DNA of 64,000 nucleotides from Clostridiales bacterium (lineage in GTDB: Bacteria > Bacillota > Clostridia > Christensenellales > Aristaeellaceae), in NCBI GenBank assembly GCA_004557125.1, contig SFET01000005.1, positions 1 to 64,000 on the forward strand. Reading direction: 5' to 3'. The position numbers were made by a program, and so were the translations under genes. Below the pieces are notes generated by a model. That model worked only from the letters and a program-made list of their open reading frames with translations. It was not told the origin of the DNA and ran no database searches. Shown piece by piece: positions 49,445 through 58,056 of the stretch. Position 1 is the first letter of the stretch; each line of letters starts with the position of its first letter.

Positions 49445-51549
49445 TTGCCTTCCATCTCCGATTCCAGTGCAATTTTGTAGATGTTGTGAATCTCCACGTC
49501 GGGAAGCTCGATGCAGGAGACGCCCCGCGCCGCATCCCGACGCACCGGCAGCGTTCGAGACTCCGGATAGACCTGCTCCACCCCGCGCACGCGACCCAGC
49601 GCGTCGGAGATCTCCAGCGTGCCGCCCGGCACGGGAGTCACCGCGCCGCCCGCGAGCCGCGCCATGGCGGAGAGCTCGTGCACGATCAGGTCGCCGCCGT
49701 CGTTCTGCCGGTAGCAGGAGAATTCGAGCACGTTCTTCAGCTCCGTGCGCAGCATCACGCCCGGCGCGATGTACTTTTCCGTCAGATCGCAGATCAGCGT
49801 GCGCAGCCAGGGATATTCGCCGGGGTACATGGTGCACATGTCGAAGCCCAGCGTGACCACATATCCCGCGCCCACGCGGTTCTCGCAGATCGCCGCAAAG
49901 CCGTTCTCCGCACCCGGCTGGGGATTGCCCCAGTTGATCCACTCGGTTTGACTCAGCTTCACCGCAGGATCGATGAACCCGCCCAGCTCCTGCGCGCCGT
50001 CCAGACGCAGCCTGAGCTGATAGCCCTCCACCGGCGGAGTGGTCCGGGGCGCGTGCTTCCAGATCGCGTCGTCGCTCTGCCGGATGTATCCGCACCACTT
50101 GTTCTTGCGATAGGTCTCGTCTTTCCCGAGGAAGTGGCAGCCCATCAAATCCGCCAGCGCAAAGTCGTCAAGCGCGTTGCCCTTTGCGTCCAGGATGCCG
50201 TTCTCGCCGGAGAGCAGCAGCACGCCGCCCTTCTCCACAAACGAGCGCAGCAGCTCCGCAGCCGCGTCGCCGATGTGGAACACATTGGGCAGAATCAGCA
50301 TCTTCAGACCGCGCAGGGCCTCCTCGCTCAGCTCCGTGTCCGGGATGATCTTCCAGGGGTGCTTGCTGGTATCGCACATCTGCATCGCGCCGAGGATCGC
50401 CTGGCGGTGCAGGCCGCTGACCAACGCGCGGCTGATGGAGCGCATCGGCATGGGCTGATCCACCCGCAGCGCGTCGGCCAGGTCGCTCTGCACGATGCCG
50501 ATCTCCGCGTAGACGCTGCGATTCTGAAGGTAGGGCTGGAACTTCTCCACCTCGCGGTAGGCTTCACCGATGCGCCGCGCCTCCTCCATCTCCAGGGAGC
50601 CGTCGGTGCGCAGGCCCTCGCTGTACAGAAATACATGACAGCCTTGGGCGGCGATCTCCGCGGTAGCGAGCTTGTAGAGGTTGACGTTTTCGTAGTTGTA
50701 CACACGGGACACGTTGCCGGGGCCCAGCTGCACCGGCTTGCCGCCGGAGGTGTCCCGGGCGTAGGCGCCGGAGAGCCAGTTCCCAGCCCAGGGCTCGGTG
50801 AACATGTAGTCCAGGCCGTCGCGGACGTTCTTGGGATAGTGGGAGGCGAAGTTCACCGTCAGTGCGATCTCCGGATCGATGGACTTGATGGTCTGCTTCA
50901 CGTCCTTCAGCATCCGCGCGGCGCTCTCGTCCAGGAACTCCACCAGATCCTCGTTTTTCGCCATGATGTCCTCGTCCGTGCGCGGCATGTCGTAGCCGAA
51001 GCGGTCCTTGAAGCGCTTCAGGCAGGTCTCGCAGTAGCACATGGACTTGCCGAAGATGTCGATGAACAGGCTGTCGGGGTGGAAGGTCTCCACGATCTCA
51101 CGCAGCTGGCCGAGGATGTACGCGCGGTAGTCCGTCTCATAGCAGGGCATGCCCCACTTGGCGTTGCTGGAGTTGGTGGGCATGCCGCAGATCAGCGGCA
51201 CGTTGTCGCGATTGATGGAGCTCCACTCCGGGTGCGCCTTGGGCGCGTAGGAATCGTATTCAAAGCAATAGTACGCGGTAAACTCGATCCCGTGTCGGCG
51301 CAGCATCGGCACGACCTCGCGCACCCAGTCCCGATCGCCCAGGGCGGGGTGCTTTTTTCCAATGGCGGTGTCGTAGTAGCTGTAACCCCAATGGTCCTTG
51401 CAGTAGAGCATGAGGTGATCCAGATTCGCCTCCTCGATGAAGCGCTCCCACTCCGCAACGTCCAGCTTCTCAAAGCTGACGCCCGGCAGATCCGGCGTGT
51501 GATGATCCACCAGATAGCCGCGATAGGTCTTTTGGTACAGATCGGACAT
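49441..51549 (-). CDS. Putative glycoside hydrolase (GHL6-like barrel plus trimerisation-type domain)
   Basis: This is a 702-residue cytosolic protein. Residues 1-330 form a TIM-barrel resembling hypothetical glycoside hydrolase family GHL6 and GH42-like proteins, with YCKDHWGYSYYDTAIGKKHP, FIDIFGKSMCYCETCLKRFK and TVNFASHYPKN. Residues 380-590 look like the beta-galactosidase trimerisation or GATase-like domain (LKMLILPNVFHIGDAAAELL, FVEKGGVLLLSGENG). A C-terminal beta domain follows. The catalytic acids cannot be fixed by eye. Operon position after oppA and before an M20 peptidase suggests work on an imported glycoconjugate. ATG 51549 is preceded by a GAGAGGAAT-type site. Confidence 0.75.
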   Translation of the reverse strand: MSDLYQKTYRGYLVDHHTPDLPGVSFEKLDVAEWERFIEEANLDHLMLYCKDHWGYSYYDTAIGKKHPALGDRDWVREVVPMLRRHGIEFTAYYCFEYDSYAPKAHPEWSSINRDNVPLICGMPTNSSNAKWGMPCYETDYRAYILGQLREIVETFHPDSLFIDIFGKSMCYCETCLKRFKDRFGYDMPRTDEDIMAKNEDLVEFLDESAARMLKDVKQTIKSIDPEIALTVNFASHYPKNVRDGLDYMFTEPWAGNWLSGAYARDTSGGKPVQLGPGNVSRVYNYENVNLYKLATAEIAAQGCHVFLYSEGLRTDGSLEMEEARRIGEAYREVEKFQPYLQNRSVYAEIGIVQSDLADALRVDQPMPMRSISRALVSGLHRQAILGAMQMCDTSKHPWKIIPDTELSEEALRGLKMLILPNVFHIGDAAAELLRSFVEKGGVLLLSGENGILDAKGNALDDFALADLMGCHFLGKDETYRKNKWCGYIRQSDDAIWKHAPRTTPPVEGYQLRLRLDGAQELGGFIDPAVKLSQTEWINWGNPQPGAENGFAAICENRVGAGYVVTLGFDMCTMYPGEYPWLRTLICDLTEKYIAPGVMLRTELKNVLEFSCYRQNDGGDLIVHELSAMARLAGGAVTPVPGGTLEISDALGRVRGVEQVYPESRTLPVRRDAARGVSCIELPDVEIHNIYKIALESEMEGK

Positions 51550-51612
51550 ACTGTATTCCTCTCAATTTCACGTATTTTCGCGTTTTCAGGTGCACAGCGC
51601 AGCCCCGCGCAT

Positions 51613-51668
51613 GCGCCCTCTTGCGTCAAGGCCGACAAGAGAAAACCCGCCTTGACGCAAGAAGGCGC
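51613..51668 (-). promoter_or_regulatory. Large intercistronic hairpin after oppA
   Basis: Two 20-base arms (51613-51632 and 51649-51668) are complementary with one mismatch around a 16-base loop. There is no T-run. Together with the smaller hairpin next to it, it should protect the oppA message or slow transcription into the hydrolase genes. Confidence 0.7.
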
Positions 51669-51693
51669 TCCCGCGCCCCAATGGGACGCGGGA
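51669..51693 (-). promoter_or_regulatory. Second, smaller hairpin after oppA
   Basis: TCCCGCGTCCC and the complementary GGGGCGCGGGA fold around ATT with one mismatch, directly next to the larger hairpin at 51613-51668. Confidence 0.6.
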
Positions 51694-51707
51694 ACACCGT
51701 TGTCAGG

Positions 51708-53381
51708 TCAGCGGGAAGCGTAGCTGAAGATGGTCAGGCTGCCGGTCGCGGTGTAGTACACGCCCTGCAGATCGCTCTTCATGCAATAGGTGTAGCTGGC
51801 ATTGTACAGCGGGCAGATGGAGAAGCCGCTGTCGGTGTACATCAGGTTCTCGATCTGAGCGAGCACCTCATCGCGCTCGGCGCCGGCGGGCATGGTGCTG
51901 GCCTGGGCAACCAGGGCGTCATACTCCTCGTTGGTGTAGCCGGAGTACTCGAAGGAGCCGTTGGTGCCGAACAGGTTGTAGTAGCCGATGGCGTCGTTGA
52001 AGGAGATGCCGTAGCCCAGGCGCGCCAGGCAGAAGTCGCCGTTGGAGATGGTGGCGGTGTAGCCTGCGGAATCGATGTTGTTCAGGGTCACGTTGATGCC
52101 CAGCACGGTGTCGAGGTCAGCCTGCACAGCCTCGGCGACGGCCTTGTTGGTGTCGGAGGTGTTGTACTGATAGTCCAGGGTCTTGCTGGAGTCCCAGCCG
52201 TCGGCCACGGCGGCCTCGTACAGCTCAACCGCCAGGTCGCAGCGCTCGCCGTAGTCCTCGAGGTCGTAGTCGGGATACTGCTCCTGCAGCCAGCCGAAGA
52301 TGGAGCCGGGATGGGCCTCGGTCCAGCTGACGCTGTCGGAGGTGGTCACGCCGCCGGGGATCAGGGTGCTGGCGGGGGTGGAGCCATCCTGGGTCACGTT
52401 CTCGACGATGTTCTCGCGATCGATGGCCAGCAGAATCGCAGCGCGCACGCGCCAGTCGGGCAGGTTCTGCATGGACATGTACAGGTAGGTCACGTTCAGG
52501 CGGGGATTGGTGAACAGATCGCCGGAGGCGGTCAGGCTCTCAATCTGGTCCGCGGAGATGCAGGAGACGAAGTCATAGTCGCCGGACTGATAGGCGGCCA
52601 TGTTGGTGGTCTCACTGTCGGAGAGGTGGAACACCAGCTTGGCCGGGCCGAGATTGGCGTAGTCATAGTACTGGTCGTTCTTCTCCAGCGCCATGTAGCT
52701 GTCGTGCACCCACTCGGTCATCTTGTAGGCGCCGTTGGAGATCACGGTGGAGGGATCGGTCCAGGTGTCGCCCGCAGCCTCGATCACGTCCTGGCGGAGC
52801 GGATACAGGGTATAGTGGGCGCACAGCTCCAGGAAGTAGGAGCAGGCGTTGGCCAGCTTGACCTCGAGGGTCTTGTCATCGATGGCGGTGATGCCCAGCT
52901 CGGAGGGCTCCATCTCGCCATTGGCGATCTCGGTGGCGTTGAGCACGATGGCGTTGAGCTCGCTGCCGTTGGCCGCAGCCGTGGCGGGATCCACCAGGCG
53001 CTGCCAGGAGTACACGAAGTCCTGGGCGGTCACGGGCTTGCCGTCGGACCAGAAGATGTCGTCGCGCAGCGTGAAGGTGTAGGTCAGGGTATTCTCGTCA
53101 TAGGTGTAGGAAGCGGCCTGGCCGGGAACCAGGGCGGCGCCGGCCTCGTTGGGGTTGGTGCCGGACACGGTATCCGCCGGGACGTACTTGAGCAGGCCCT
53201 CGTACATGTGGCAGAGAATCTCGTACTGATCCGCGCCGGTGCAGATGGTGGGATCCATGGAATGCGGCTCGGAGTAACCCAGAGCGATGTCGATGGTGAT
53301 GCCCTCGTCGGCCTCAGCGAAACACATGCTGACGGACAGGCAGAGGACCAACGCGAGCAGAAGAGAGAGTGCTTTCTTCAT
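51708..53381 (-). CDS. oppA: Oligopeptide ABC transporter substrate-binding protein (SBP_bac_5)
   Basis: This 557-residue exported protein is of the OppA/DppA type. The signal peptide (1-23) ends CFAEADE; the Cys before FAE is not in a proper lipobox because Met precedes it, so cleavage by signal peptidase I is more likely. Family marks are HSMDPTICTGADQYEILCHMYEGL, YTFTLRDDIFWSDGKPVTAQDFVYSW, ISNGAYKMTEWV and AILLAIDRENIVENV. It delivers peptides or similar ligands to the OppBC channel. It is the fifth gene of oppBCDFA, 78 bases after oppF, and is followed by two strong hairpins. ATG 53381 follows a GAGGTTGTCCCA-type site. Confidence 0.95.
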   Translation of the reverse strand: MKKALSLLLALVLCLSVSMCFAEADEGITIDIALGYSEPHSMDPTICTGADQYEILCHMYEGLLKYVPADTVSGTNPNEAGAALVPGQAASYTYDENTLTYTFTLRDDIFWSDGKPVTAQDFVYSWQRLVDPATAAANGSELNAIVLNATEIANGEMEPSELGITAIDDKTLEVKLANACSYFLELCAHYTLYPLRQDVIEAAGDTWTDPSTVISNGAYKMTEWVHDSYMALEKNDQYYDYANLGPAKLVFHLSDSETTNMAAYQSGDYDFVSCISADQIESLTASGDLFTNPRLNVTYLYMSMQNLPDWRVRAAILLAIDRENIVENVTQDGSTPASTLIPGGVTTSDSVSWTEAHPGSIFGWLQEQYPDYDLEDYGERCDLAVELYEAAVADGWDSSKTLDYQYNTSDTNKAVAEAVQADLDTVLGINVTLNNIDSAGYTATISNGDFCLARLGYGISFNDAIGYYNLFGTNGSFEYSGYTNEEYDALVAQASTMPAGAERDEVLAQIENLMYTDSGFSICPLYNASYTYCMKSDLQGVYYTATGSLTIFSYASR

Positions 53382-53459
53382 TGGGACAACCTCTTTCCTA
53401 TGTATTTATTTAAACGCGCTCTGTGCGCGCCTAAATCGCACGAAGGGTATAATGATCGC

Positions 53460-54446
53460 TTAGACCTTGTGGCAGGCGACGAAGTGGCCGGGCGAACACT
53501 CCCGCAGATCCGGCCGCATGCGCGCGCACTCCTCGGTGGCGTAGCGGCAGCGGGTGTGGAAGCGGCAGCCCGTGGGCGGATCCATCGGGCTGGGAATTTC
53601 GCCCTCCAGCTCGATGCGCTCGCGGGTCTTGTTCAGCTGCGGATCCGGCAGCGGCGCCGCGGAGATCAGGCACTGGGTATAGGGGTGCACTGCGTGACCG
53701 CACACCTCGTAGCTCTCGCCCAGCTCCACCAGATTTCCCAGGTACATCACGCCGATCCGCTGGGAGATGTGGCGCACCACCGAGAGATCGTGGGCGATGA
53801 ACAGATAGGTCAGGCCCAGCTCCCCCTGCAGATCCTCCAGCATGTTGACCACCTGGGACTGGATGGACACGTCCAGCGCGGAGATCGGCTCGTCGCAGAC
53901 GATGAACTCCGGATTGACCGCCAGCGCCCGGGCGATGCCGATGCGCTGCTGCTGGCCGCCGGAGAACTCGTGCGGGAAGCGGTTTGCATGCTCGGTGTTC
54001 AGGCCCACGGTGGCGAGCAGCTCCCGCACCCGCGCGTCCCGATCCGCCTTCGATCCGGTGATTTTGTGGATGTCCAGGGCCTCGCCGATGATCTCGCCCA
54101 CCGTCATGCGGGGGTCAAGGGAGGCGGAGGGATCCTGGAAGATCAGCTGCATCTTCCGGTAGTAGTCCTTCATCGGCACGCTGATGTTCGCTTCAGCGTC
54201 AAAGATGGTCTTGCCATCGTAGACGATCCTGCCGGCGCTGGGCTCGTACAGGCGGATCAGCGTGCGGCCGAAGGTCGTCTTGCCGCAGCCGGACTCGCCC
54301 ACCAGGCCCAGGGTCTCACCCCGATAGATGTCCAGCGAGACGTTGTCCACGGCGTGCACATATTTCTTCTTCTGAAACAGGCCGGTCTTTACGGGAAAGC
54401 GCTTGCTCAGGCCCACGGCCTCCACCAGCTTCTCCTGCTTGCTCAT
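53460..54446 (-). CDS. oppF: Oligopeptide ABC transporter ATP-binding protein OppF
   Basis: This 328-residue ABC ATPase has Walker A GESGCGKTT, Q-loop LIFQDPSASLDP, signature FSGGQQQRIGIARAL, Walker B FIVCDEPISALD and H-loop FIAHDLSVV. The C-terminal oligopeptide/dipeptide domain carries the Cys set GCRFHTRCRYATEEC, which binds a [4Fe-4S] cluster in relatives, and ends SPGHFVACHKV. The ATG at 54446 with GGAGGCGGAG upstream overlaps the OppD stop by four bases; the longer frame upstream is a shadow of OppD. It pairs with OppD to power the importer. Confidence 0.96.
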   Translation of the reverse strand: MSKQEKLVEAVGLSKRFPVKTGLFQKKKYVHAVDNVSLDIYRGETLGLVGESGCGKTTFGRTLIRLYEPSAGRIVYDGKTIFDAEANISVPMKDYYRKMQLIFQDPSASLDPRMTVGEIIGEALDIHKITGSKADRDARVRELLATVGLNTEHANRFPHEFSGGQQQRIGIARALAVNPEFIVCDEPISALDVSIQSQVVNMLEDLQGELGLTYLFIAHDLSVVRHISQRIGVMYLGNLVELGESYEVCGHAVHPYTQCLISAAPLPDPQLNKTRERIELEGEIPSPMDPPTGCRFHTRCRYATEECARMRPDLRECSPGHFVACHKV

Positions 54447-55465
54447 GCGCGCTCCGCCTCCTTCCGCATCTGTGCAATGTGCCTCCAGCACGCGGATATG
54501 TGGTCCGCATCGCCGACGTTCACCATGGGCGGCCGCTGCTGCAGGCAGACCTTCATGCACTCCTTGCACCTGGGCGCGAAGCAGCAGCCCTTCGGCGGAT
54601 CCAGCAGGTCCACCGGCGTTCCGTCGATGGGAATCAGCCGCTCCTTCGTCAGCTTGTCCAGGCGCGGCATGGACGCCAGCAGGCCCTTCGTATAGGGGTG
54701 CACGGGATTGTAGAAGATCTCCTCCACGCCGCCCTGCTCCACGATGTGCCCGGCGTACATCACCGACACGCGGTCGCAGATCTCCGCCACCACGCCCAGA
54801 TTGTGGGTGATGAAGATGATGGACATGCCGGTCCTTTCCTGCAGCGACTTCATCAGCCGCAGGATCTGCTCCTGGGTGGTCACGTCCAGCGCGGTGGTCG
54901 GCTCGTCGGCGATCAGCAGCTTGGGATGGCAGATCAGGCCCATGGCGATCATCGCGCGCTGGCGCATGCCGCCGGAGAACTCGTGGGGATACTGATCCAC
55001 GCGCTTTTCGGCGTTGTTGATGCCCACCAGCTGGAGCATCTCGATGGCACGCTTGCGGGCCTCCTCGCGCTTCATGCCCTTGTTGTGGCACAGCAGCGCC
55101 TCCATCAGCTGGTCGCCCACGGTGTAGACCGGATTCATGCAGGTCATGGGGTTCTGAAAGATCATGCTGATCTTGCTGCCCCGCAGGTCGAACATCTGGT
55201 CCTTGCTGTACTTGAGAATGTCCTCGCCCTCAAAGCGGATGCTGCCGCCGATGACCTTACCGGAGCCCTGGAGCAGGCCCATGATGGAGTACGCCTCCAC
55301 GCTCTTGCCGGAGCCGGATTCGCCCACGATGCCCATGATTTCGTTGTTCTTCAGGGAATAGGAGATGCCGTCCACCGCCTTCACCTCGCCCGCAGGCGTG
55401 AAGAAGGAAACGCGCAAATCCTCCACCTCGATCAGGTTTTTCTCCTGCTGCGCTTCATTTCGCAT
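54443..55465 (-). CDS. oppD: Oligopeptide ABC transporter ATP-binding protein OppD
   Basis: This 340-residue ABC ATPase has Walker A GESGSGKSV, Q-loop MIFQNPMTCMNP, signature FSGGMRQRAMIAMGL, Walker B LLIADEPTTALD and H-loop FITHNLGVV. The C-terminal peptide-transporter extension has KGCCFAPRCKECMKVCLQQ, again a likely Fe-S cysteine set, and ends CWRHIAQMRKEAERA. It lies 12 bases after oppC and overlaps oppF by four bases. It is complete, unlike the OppD copy at 18.5-19.5 kb, and gives a useful comparison for that broken gene. Confidence 0.96.
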   Translation of the reverse strand: MRNEAQQEKNLIEVEDLRVSFFTPAGEVKAVDGISYSLKNNEIMGIVGESGSGKSVEAYSIMGLLQGSGKVIGGSIRFEGEDILKYSKDQMFDLRGSKISMIFQNPMTCMNPVYTVGDQLMEALLCHNKGMKREEARKRAIEMLQLVGINNAEKRVDQYPHEFSGGMRQRAMIAMGLICHPKLLIADEPTTALDVTTQEQILRLMKSLQERTGMSIIFITHNLGVVAEICDRVSVMYAGHIVEQGGVEEIFYNPVHPYTKGLLASMPRLDKLTKERLIPIDGTPVDLLDPPKGCCFAPRCKECMKVCLQQRPPMVNVGDADHISACWRHIAQMRKEAERA

Positions 55466-55477
55466 AAGCCTTCCTCC

Positions 55478-56833
55478 TTACTTCAGTCGGGGATCCAGTG
55501 CGTCGCGCAGGCCGTCGCCGATGAGGTTCAGCGTCAGCACCACGATGCTCAGGATCAGCGCGGGGAACAGCAGACGGTAGGGATACAGCGTCAGTGAGCT
55601 CAGCGCGTCGGAGCACATGGAGCCGAGGCTCGCCATGGGCGCCGCCACACCGATGCCCAGATAGGACAGGAAGGATTCGGTGAAGATCGCCGAGGGAATC
55701 TGCAGGCAGGTGGCGATGACCAGCTGGCCCACGCAGTTGGGCAGCAGATGGCGCAGAATCACGCGCTTCTTGCCCGCACCCAGCACACGCTCCGCCGTGA
55801 TGAACTCCATGCTCTTGAGCTGCAGTACCTGGCCGCGCACGATGCGCGCCATGCTGACCCAGTACAGAAGGGCAAAGATGATGAAGATGCTGACGATGCC
55901 CGTACCGAGGTCGCTCATCGATCGGGCCAGCGCGGAGTTCGAGGAATCGAACCAGTTCTGCAGCGGCGCGGAGATGACCACCTGCAAAAGCAGCACCATC
56001 AGCGTGGTGGGAATGGAGATGATCAGGTCGATGATGCGCATGATCACGAAATCCACCGCGCCGCCGCACAGTCCGCTGATGGCGCCGATGGTCGCGCCAA
56101 TGACCAGCACGATCAGCGCGGCGACGATGCCGACGATCATGGACACGCGGGTGCCGTACATGCAGCGGGACATCAGATCGCGCCCGGCGGAGTCCGTGCC
56201 GAACACGTGGGGGAACACCCGCGTCAGCAGCTCGACCTCCTCGCCCTTCGCCTCCCCGATCTCGCACTCCAGGGGCGTCAGCTCCGTCAGCACGCCGTCC
56301 TCATAGTCCTTCAGCTTGGCGTAGCACAGCGGATCCTGCGCGCCCTTCTGATACACCACCACGGCGCTGGAGAGGGATTTCTTCAGATTAAAATTGTAGG
56401 TGACGCCATCGATGGAGATGTAGTGCTCTCCCTTGGAGATGGATTTGGAGGAGCCCACCATGGTCTCCGTGGAGAACACCGCATCGTACTGCTTCAGAAG
56501 CTCGATCACCGTCTGTTCGCTCTCGGAATACTCCATGGGCGCCAGCTTGCCGGAGTTGCGGTACTGGCTCTCGTAGCTGTACGGCACCACCAGCGGCCCG
56601 GCAAAGGCGAACACCATCACCAGCACGAACACCACCAGCGCCACCATGGCCACCTTGTTCGCCTTGAAGCGCCGCCAGGCGTCCGCCCAGTAGGATACGC
56701 TCTTGCGCTCGGCGACGACGGATTCCTTTTCGTCCCTGCTCGCGTCGATGAACAGCTCGTCGGGAAGCTGCAGAAAGCTCAGATCCTTGGGATTGTTCAG
56801 CCGGAACTTCGGCCGCTTGATTTCAGACGCCAT
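55478..56833 (-). CDS. oppC: Oligopeptide ABC transporter permease OppC with extracytoplasmic insertion
   Basis: This is a 451-residue permease. A cytosolic N-terminus of about 65 residues is followed by TM1 (VAMVALVVFVLVMVFAFA), then about 150 extracytoplasmic residues (YSYESQYRNSGKLAPMEYS to FGTDSAGRDLMSR) and the five-helix permease core with GLCGGAVDFVIMRIIDLI, the EAA-type loop FITAERVLGAGKKRVILRHLLPN and the C-terminal GDGLRDALDPRLK. Large insertions after TM1 are typical of clostridial OppC. It forms the channel with OppB, which overlaps closely (2 bases apart). The insertion corresponds to the isolated fragment at 19.5 kb. Confidence 0.95.
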   Translation of the reverse strand: MASEIKRPKFRLNNPKDLSFLQLPDELFIDASRDEKESVVAERKSVSYWADAWRRFKANKVAMVALVVFVLVMVFAFAGPLVVPYSYESQYRNSGKLAPMEYSESEQTVIELLKQYDAVFSTETMVGSSKSISKGEHYISIDGVTYNFNLKKSLSSAVVVYQKGAQDPLCYAKLKDYEDGVLTELTPLECEIGEAKGEEVELLTRVFPHVFGTDSAGRDLMSRCMYGTRVSMIVGIVAALIVLVIGATIGAISGLCGGAVDFVIMRIIDLIISIPTTLMVLLLQVVISAPLQNWFDSSNSALARSMSDLGTGIVSIFIIFALLYWVSMARIVRGQVLQLKSMEFITAERVLGAGKKRVILRHLLPNCVGQLVIATCLQIPSAIFTESFLSYLGIGVAAPMASLGSMCSDALSSLTLYPYRLLFPALILSIVVLTLNLIGDGLRDALDPRLK

Positions 56834-56835
56834 GC

Positions 56836-57777
56836 TCAGCCCTCCTTCGACGTGAGATTGATGCGCGGATCGATGATCTTGTAGATGATATCCACCACAA
56901 GGTTCATCAGAATGACCAGCGTCGAAAGCACGATGGTCGTGGCCATGATCACCGGATAATCACGATCGATGATGCTGGATACAAAGTAGCGTCCCAGGCC
57001 CGGAATGGCGAAGGTGGTCTCGATGACGAAGCCGCCGCAGAGCAGGCCGGCCGTCAGCGGTCCCAGATAGGTGACCACCGGAATCAGCGAATTGCGCAGC
57101 GCGTGCTTGAACACCACCTTGCCGGTCTTGAGTCCCTTGGCCCGCGCCGTGCGGATGTAATCCTGGTTGATGGCGTCCAGCATGCTGGTTCGGGTCAGCT
57201 TGGCCACATAGCAGGCGTAGTACAGGCTCAGCGCGCACACCGGCATGATGAACGCCCTGGTATTCTCCAGACTGCCCGACACCGCCGGCAGCCAGTTGAG
57301 CCCGATGGCGAACAGCGCCAGCATCAGCGAGGCCACCACGAAGTTTGGAACGGCGATGCCCACGGTGCAGAACACATTCAGCAGATTGTCGATCCACTTG
57401 CCGCGGTTGTAGGCGGCGATGCAGCCCAGCGGAATGCCGATCACCACCGTCACCAGCAGCGCCAGCAAGCCCACCTCGATGGACAGCGTAAACTTGCCCT
57501 GATGGAAGATGATGTCCGCCACGGGCGTGCCCTTCTGCATCTTCAGGCTCGTGCCCATGTCCCCGTGCAGATAGCCCACCAGATAGTTTTTCAGCTGCAC
57601 ATACAGCGGCTGATCCAGACCATACTTTTTGACCATCAGCTCCATCTGTTCCACGGATGTGTTCTCATCCAGAAACGGGCTGCCCGGAATCGTGTTCATC
57701 ACGAGAAACGTGATCGTGGCGACCAACAGAATCGTCAGCAGGGCCGCGACCACGCGCTTGCAGATATAACCGGCCAT
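56836..57777 (-). CDS. oppB: Oligopeptide ABC transporter permease OppB
   Basis: This 313-residue permease has six TM helices, beginning MAGYICKRVVAALLTILLVA. It shows NTIPGSPF, YGLDQPLYVQLKNYL, the EAA loop YIRTARAKGLKTGKVVFKHALRN and the last stretch ETTFAIPGLGRYFVSSI. The ATG at 57777 has AGGAGAAGGTGAG upstream; an earlier in-frame start lacks support. It is the first gene of the operon oppBCDFA and has a near-consensus promoter about 65 bases upstream. Placing the binding protein last in the operon is less usual but common in Clostridia. Confidence 0.95.
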   Translation of the reverse strand: MAGYICKRVVAALLTILLVATITFLVMNTIPGSPFLDENTSVEQMELMVKKYGLDQPLYVQLKNYLVGYLHGDMGTSLKMQKGTPVADIIFHQGKFTLSIEVGLLALLVTVVIGIPLGCIAAYNRGKWIDNLLNVFCTVGIAVPNFVVASLMLALFAIGLNWLPAVSGSLENTRAFIMPVCALSLYYACYVAKLTRTSMLDAINQDYIRTARAKGLKTGKVVFKHALRNSLIPVVTYLGPLTAGLLCGGFVIETTFAIPGLGRYFVSSIIDRDYPVIMATTIVLSTLVILMNLVVDIIYKIIDPRINLTSKEG

Positions 57778-57839
57778 GGAATTCTCACCTTCTCCTCTTT
57801 TGTAATCCAAAAATGAGTTGATCTACTCCTGATAATACC

Positions 57840-57868
57840 ATTATAGTATGCTTTTTCCGAATAAGCAA
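57840..57868 (-). promoter_or_regulatory. Promoter of the opp-rhamnosidase operon
   Basis: On the minus strand TTGCTT (57868-57863) and TATAAT (57845-57840) are separated by 17 bases. The neighbouring AT-rich stretch to 57990 holds no gene. Confidence 0.75.
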
Positions 57869-57999
57869 TTGCCATTCTGCTTCAATTGTCGGAGCTTTCT
57901 CTCAATGTTTTACTAAGGCGGCTTAAATACTCTTTACAAAGCCACTGTCCGTGTCTCAAATACTCAGAAGTTCTCAGTCCGTGAGCGAAATACATACAA

Positions 58000-58032
58000 G
58001 GGGCGCAACCGAAAAATATCCGGTTGTGCCCC
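58000..58032 (-). terminator. Terminator of the dpp operon
   Basis: GGGGCACAACCG pairs with CGGTTGCGCCCC (one mismatch), followed on the minus strand by TTGTAT, 25 bases after the dppC stop. Confidence 0.7.
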
Positions 58033-58056
58033 CAAATATGCCCTGCTCAACGCCGC

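Noticed and set aside
51621..54695. 1024-codon open frame opposite oppA and oppF
   Set aside because: It spans two genes and two hairpins on the other strand and has no recognisable domain.
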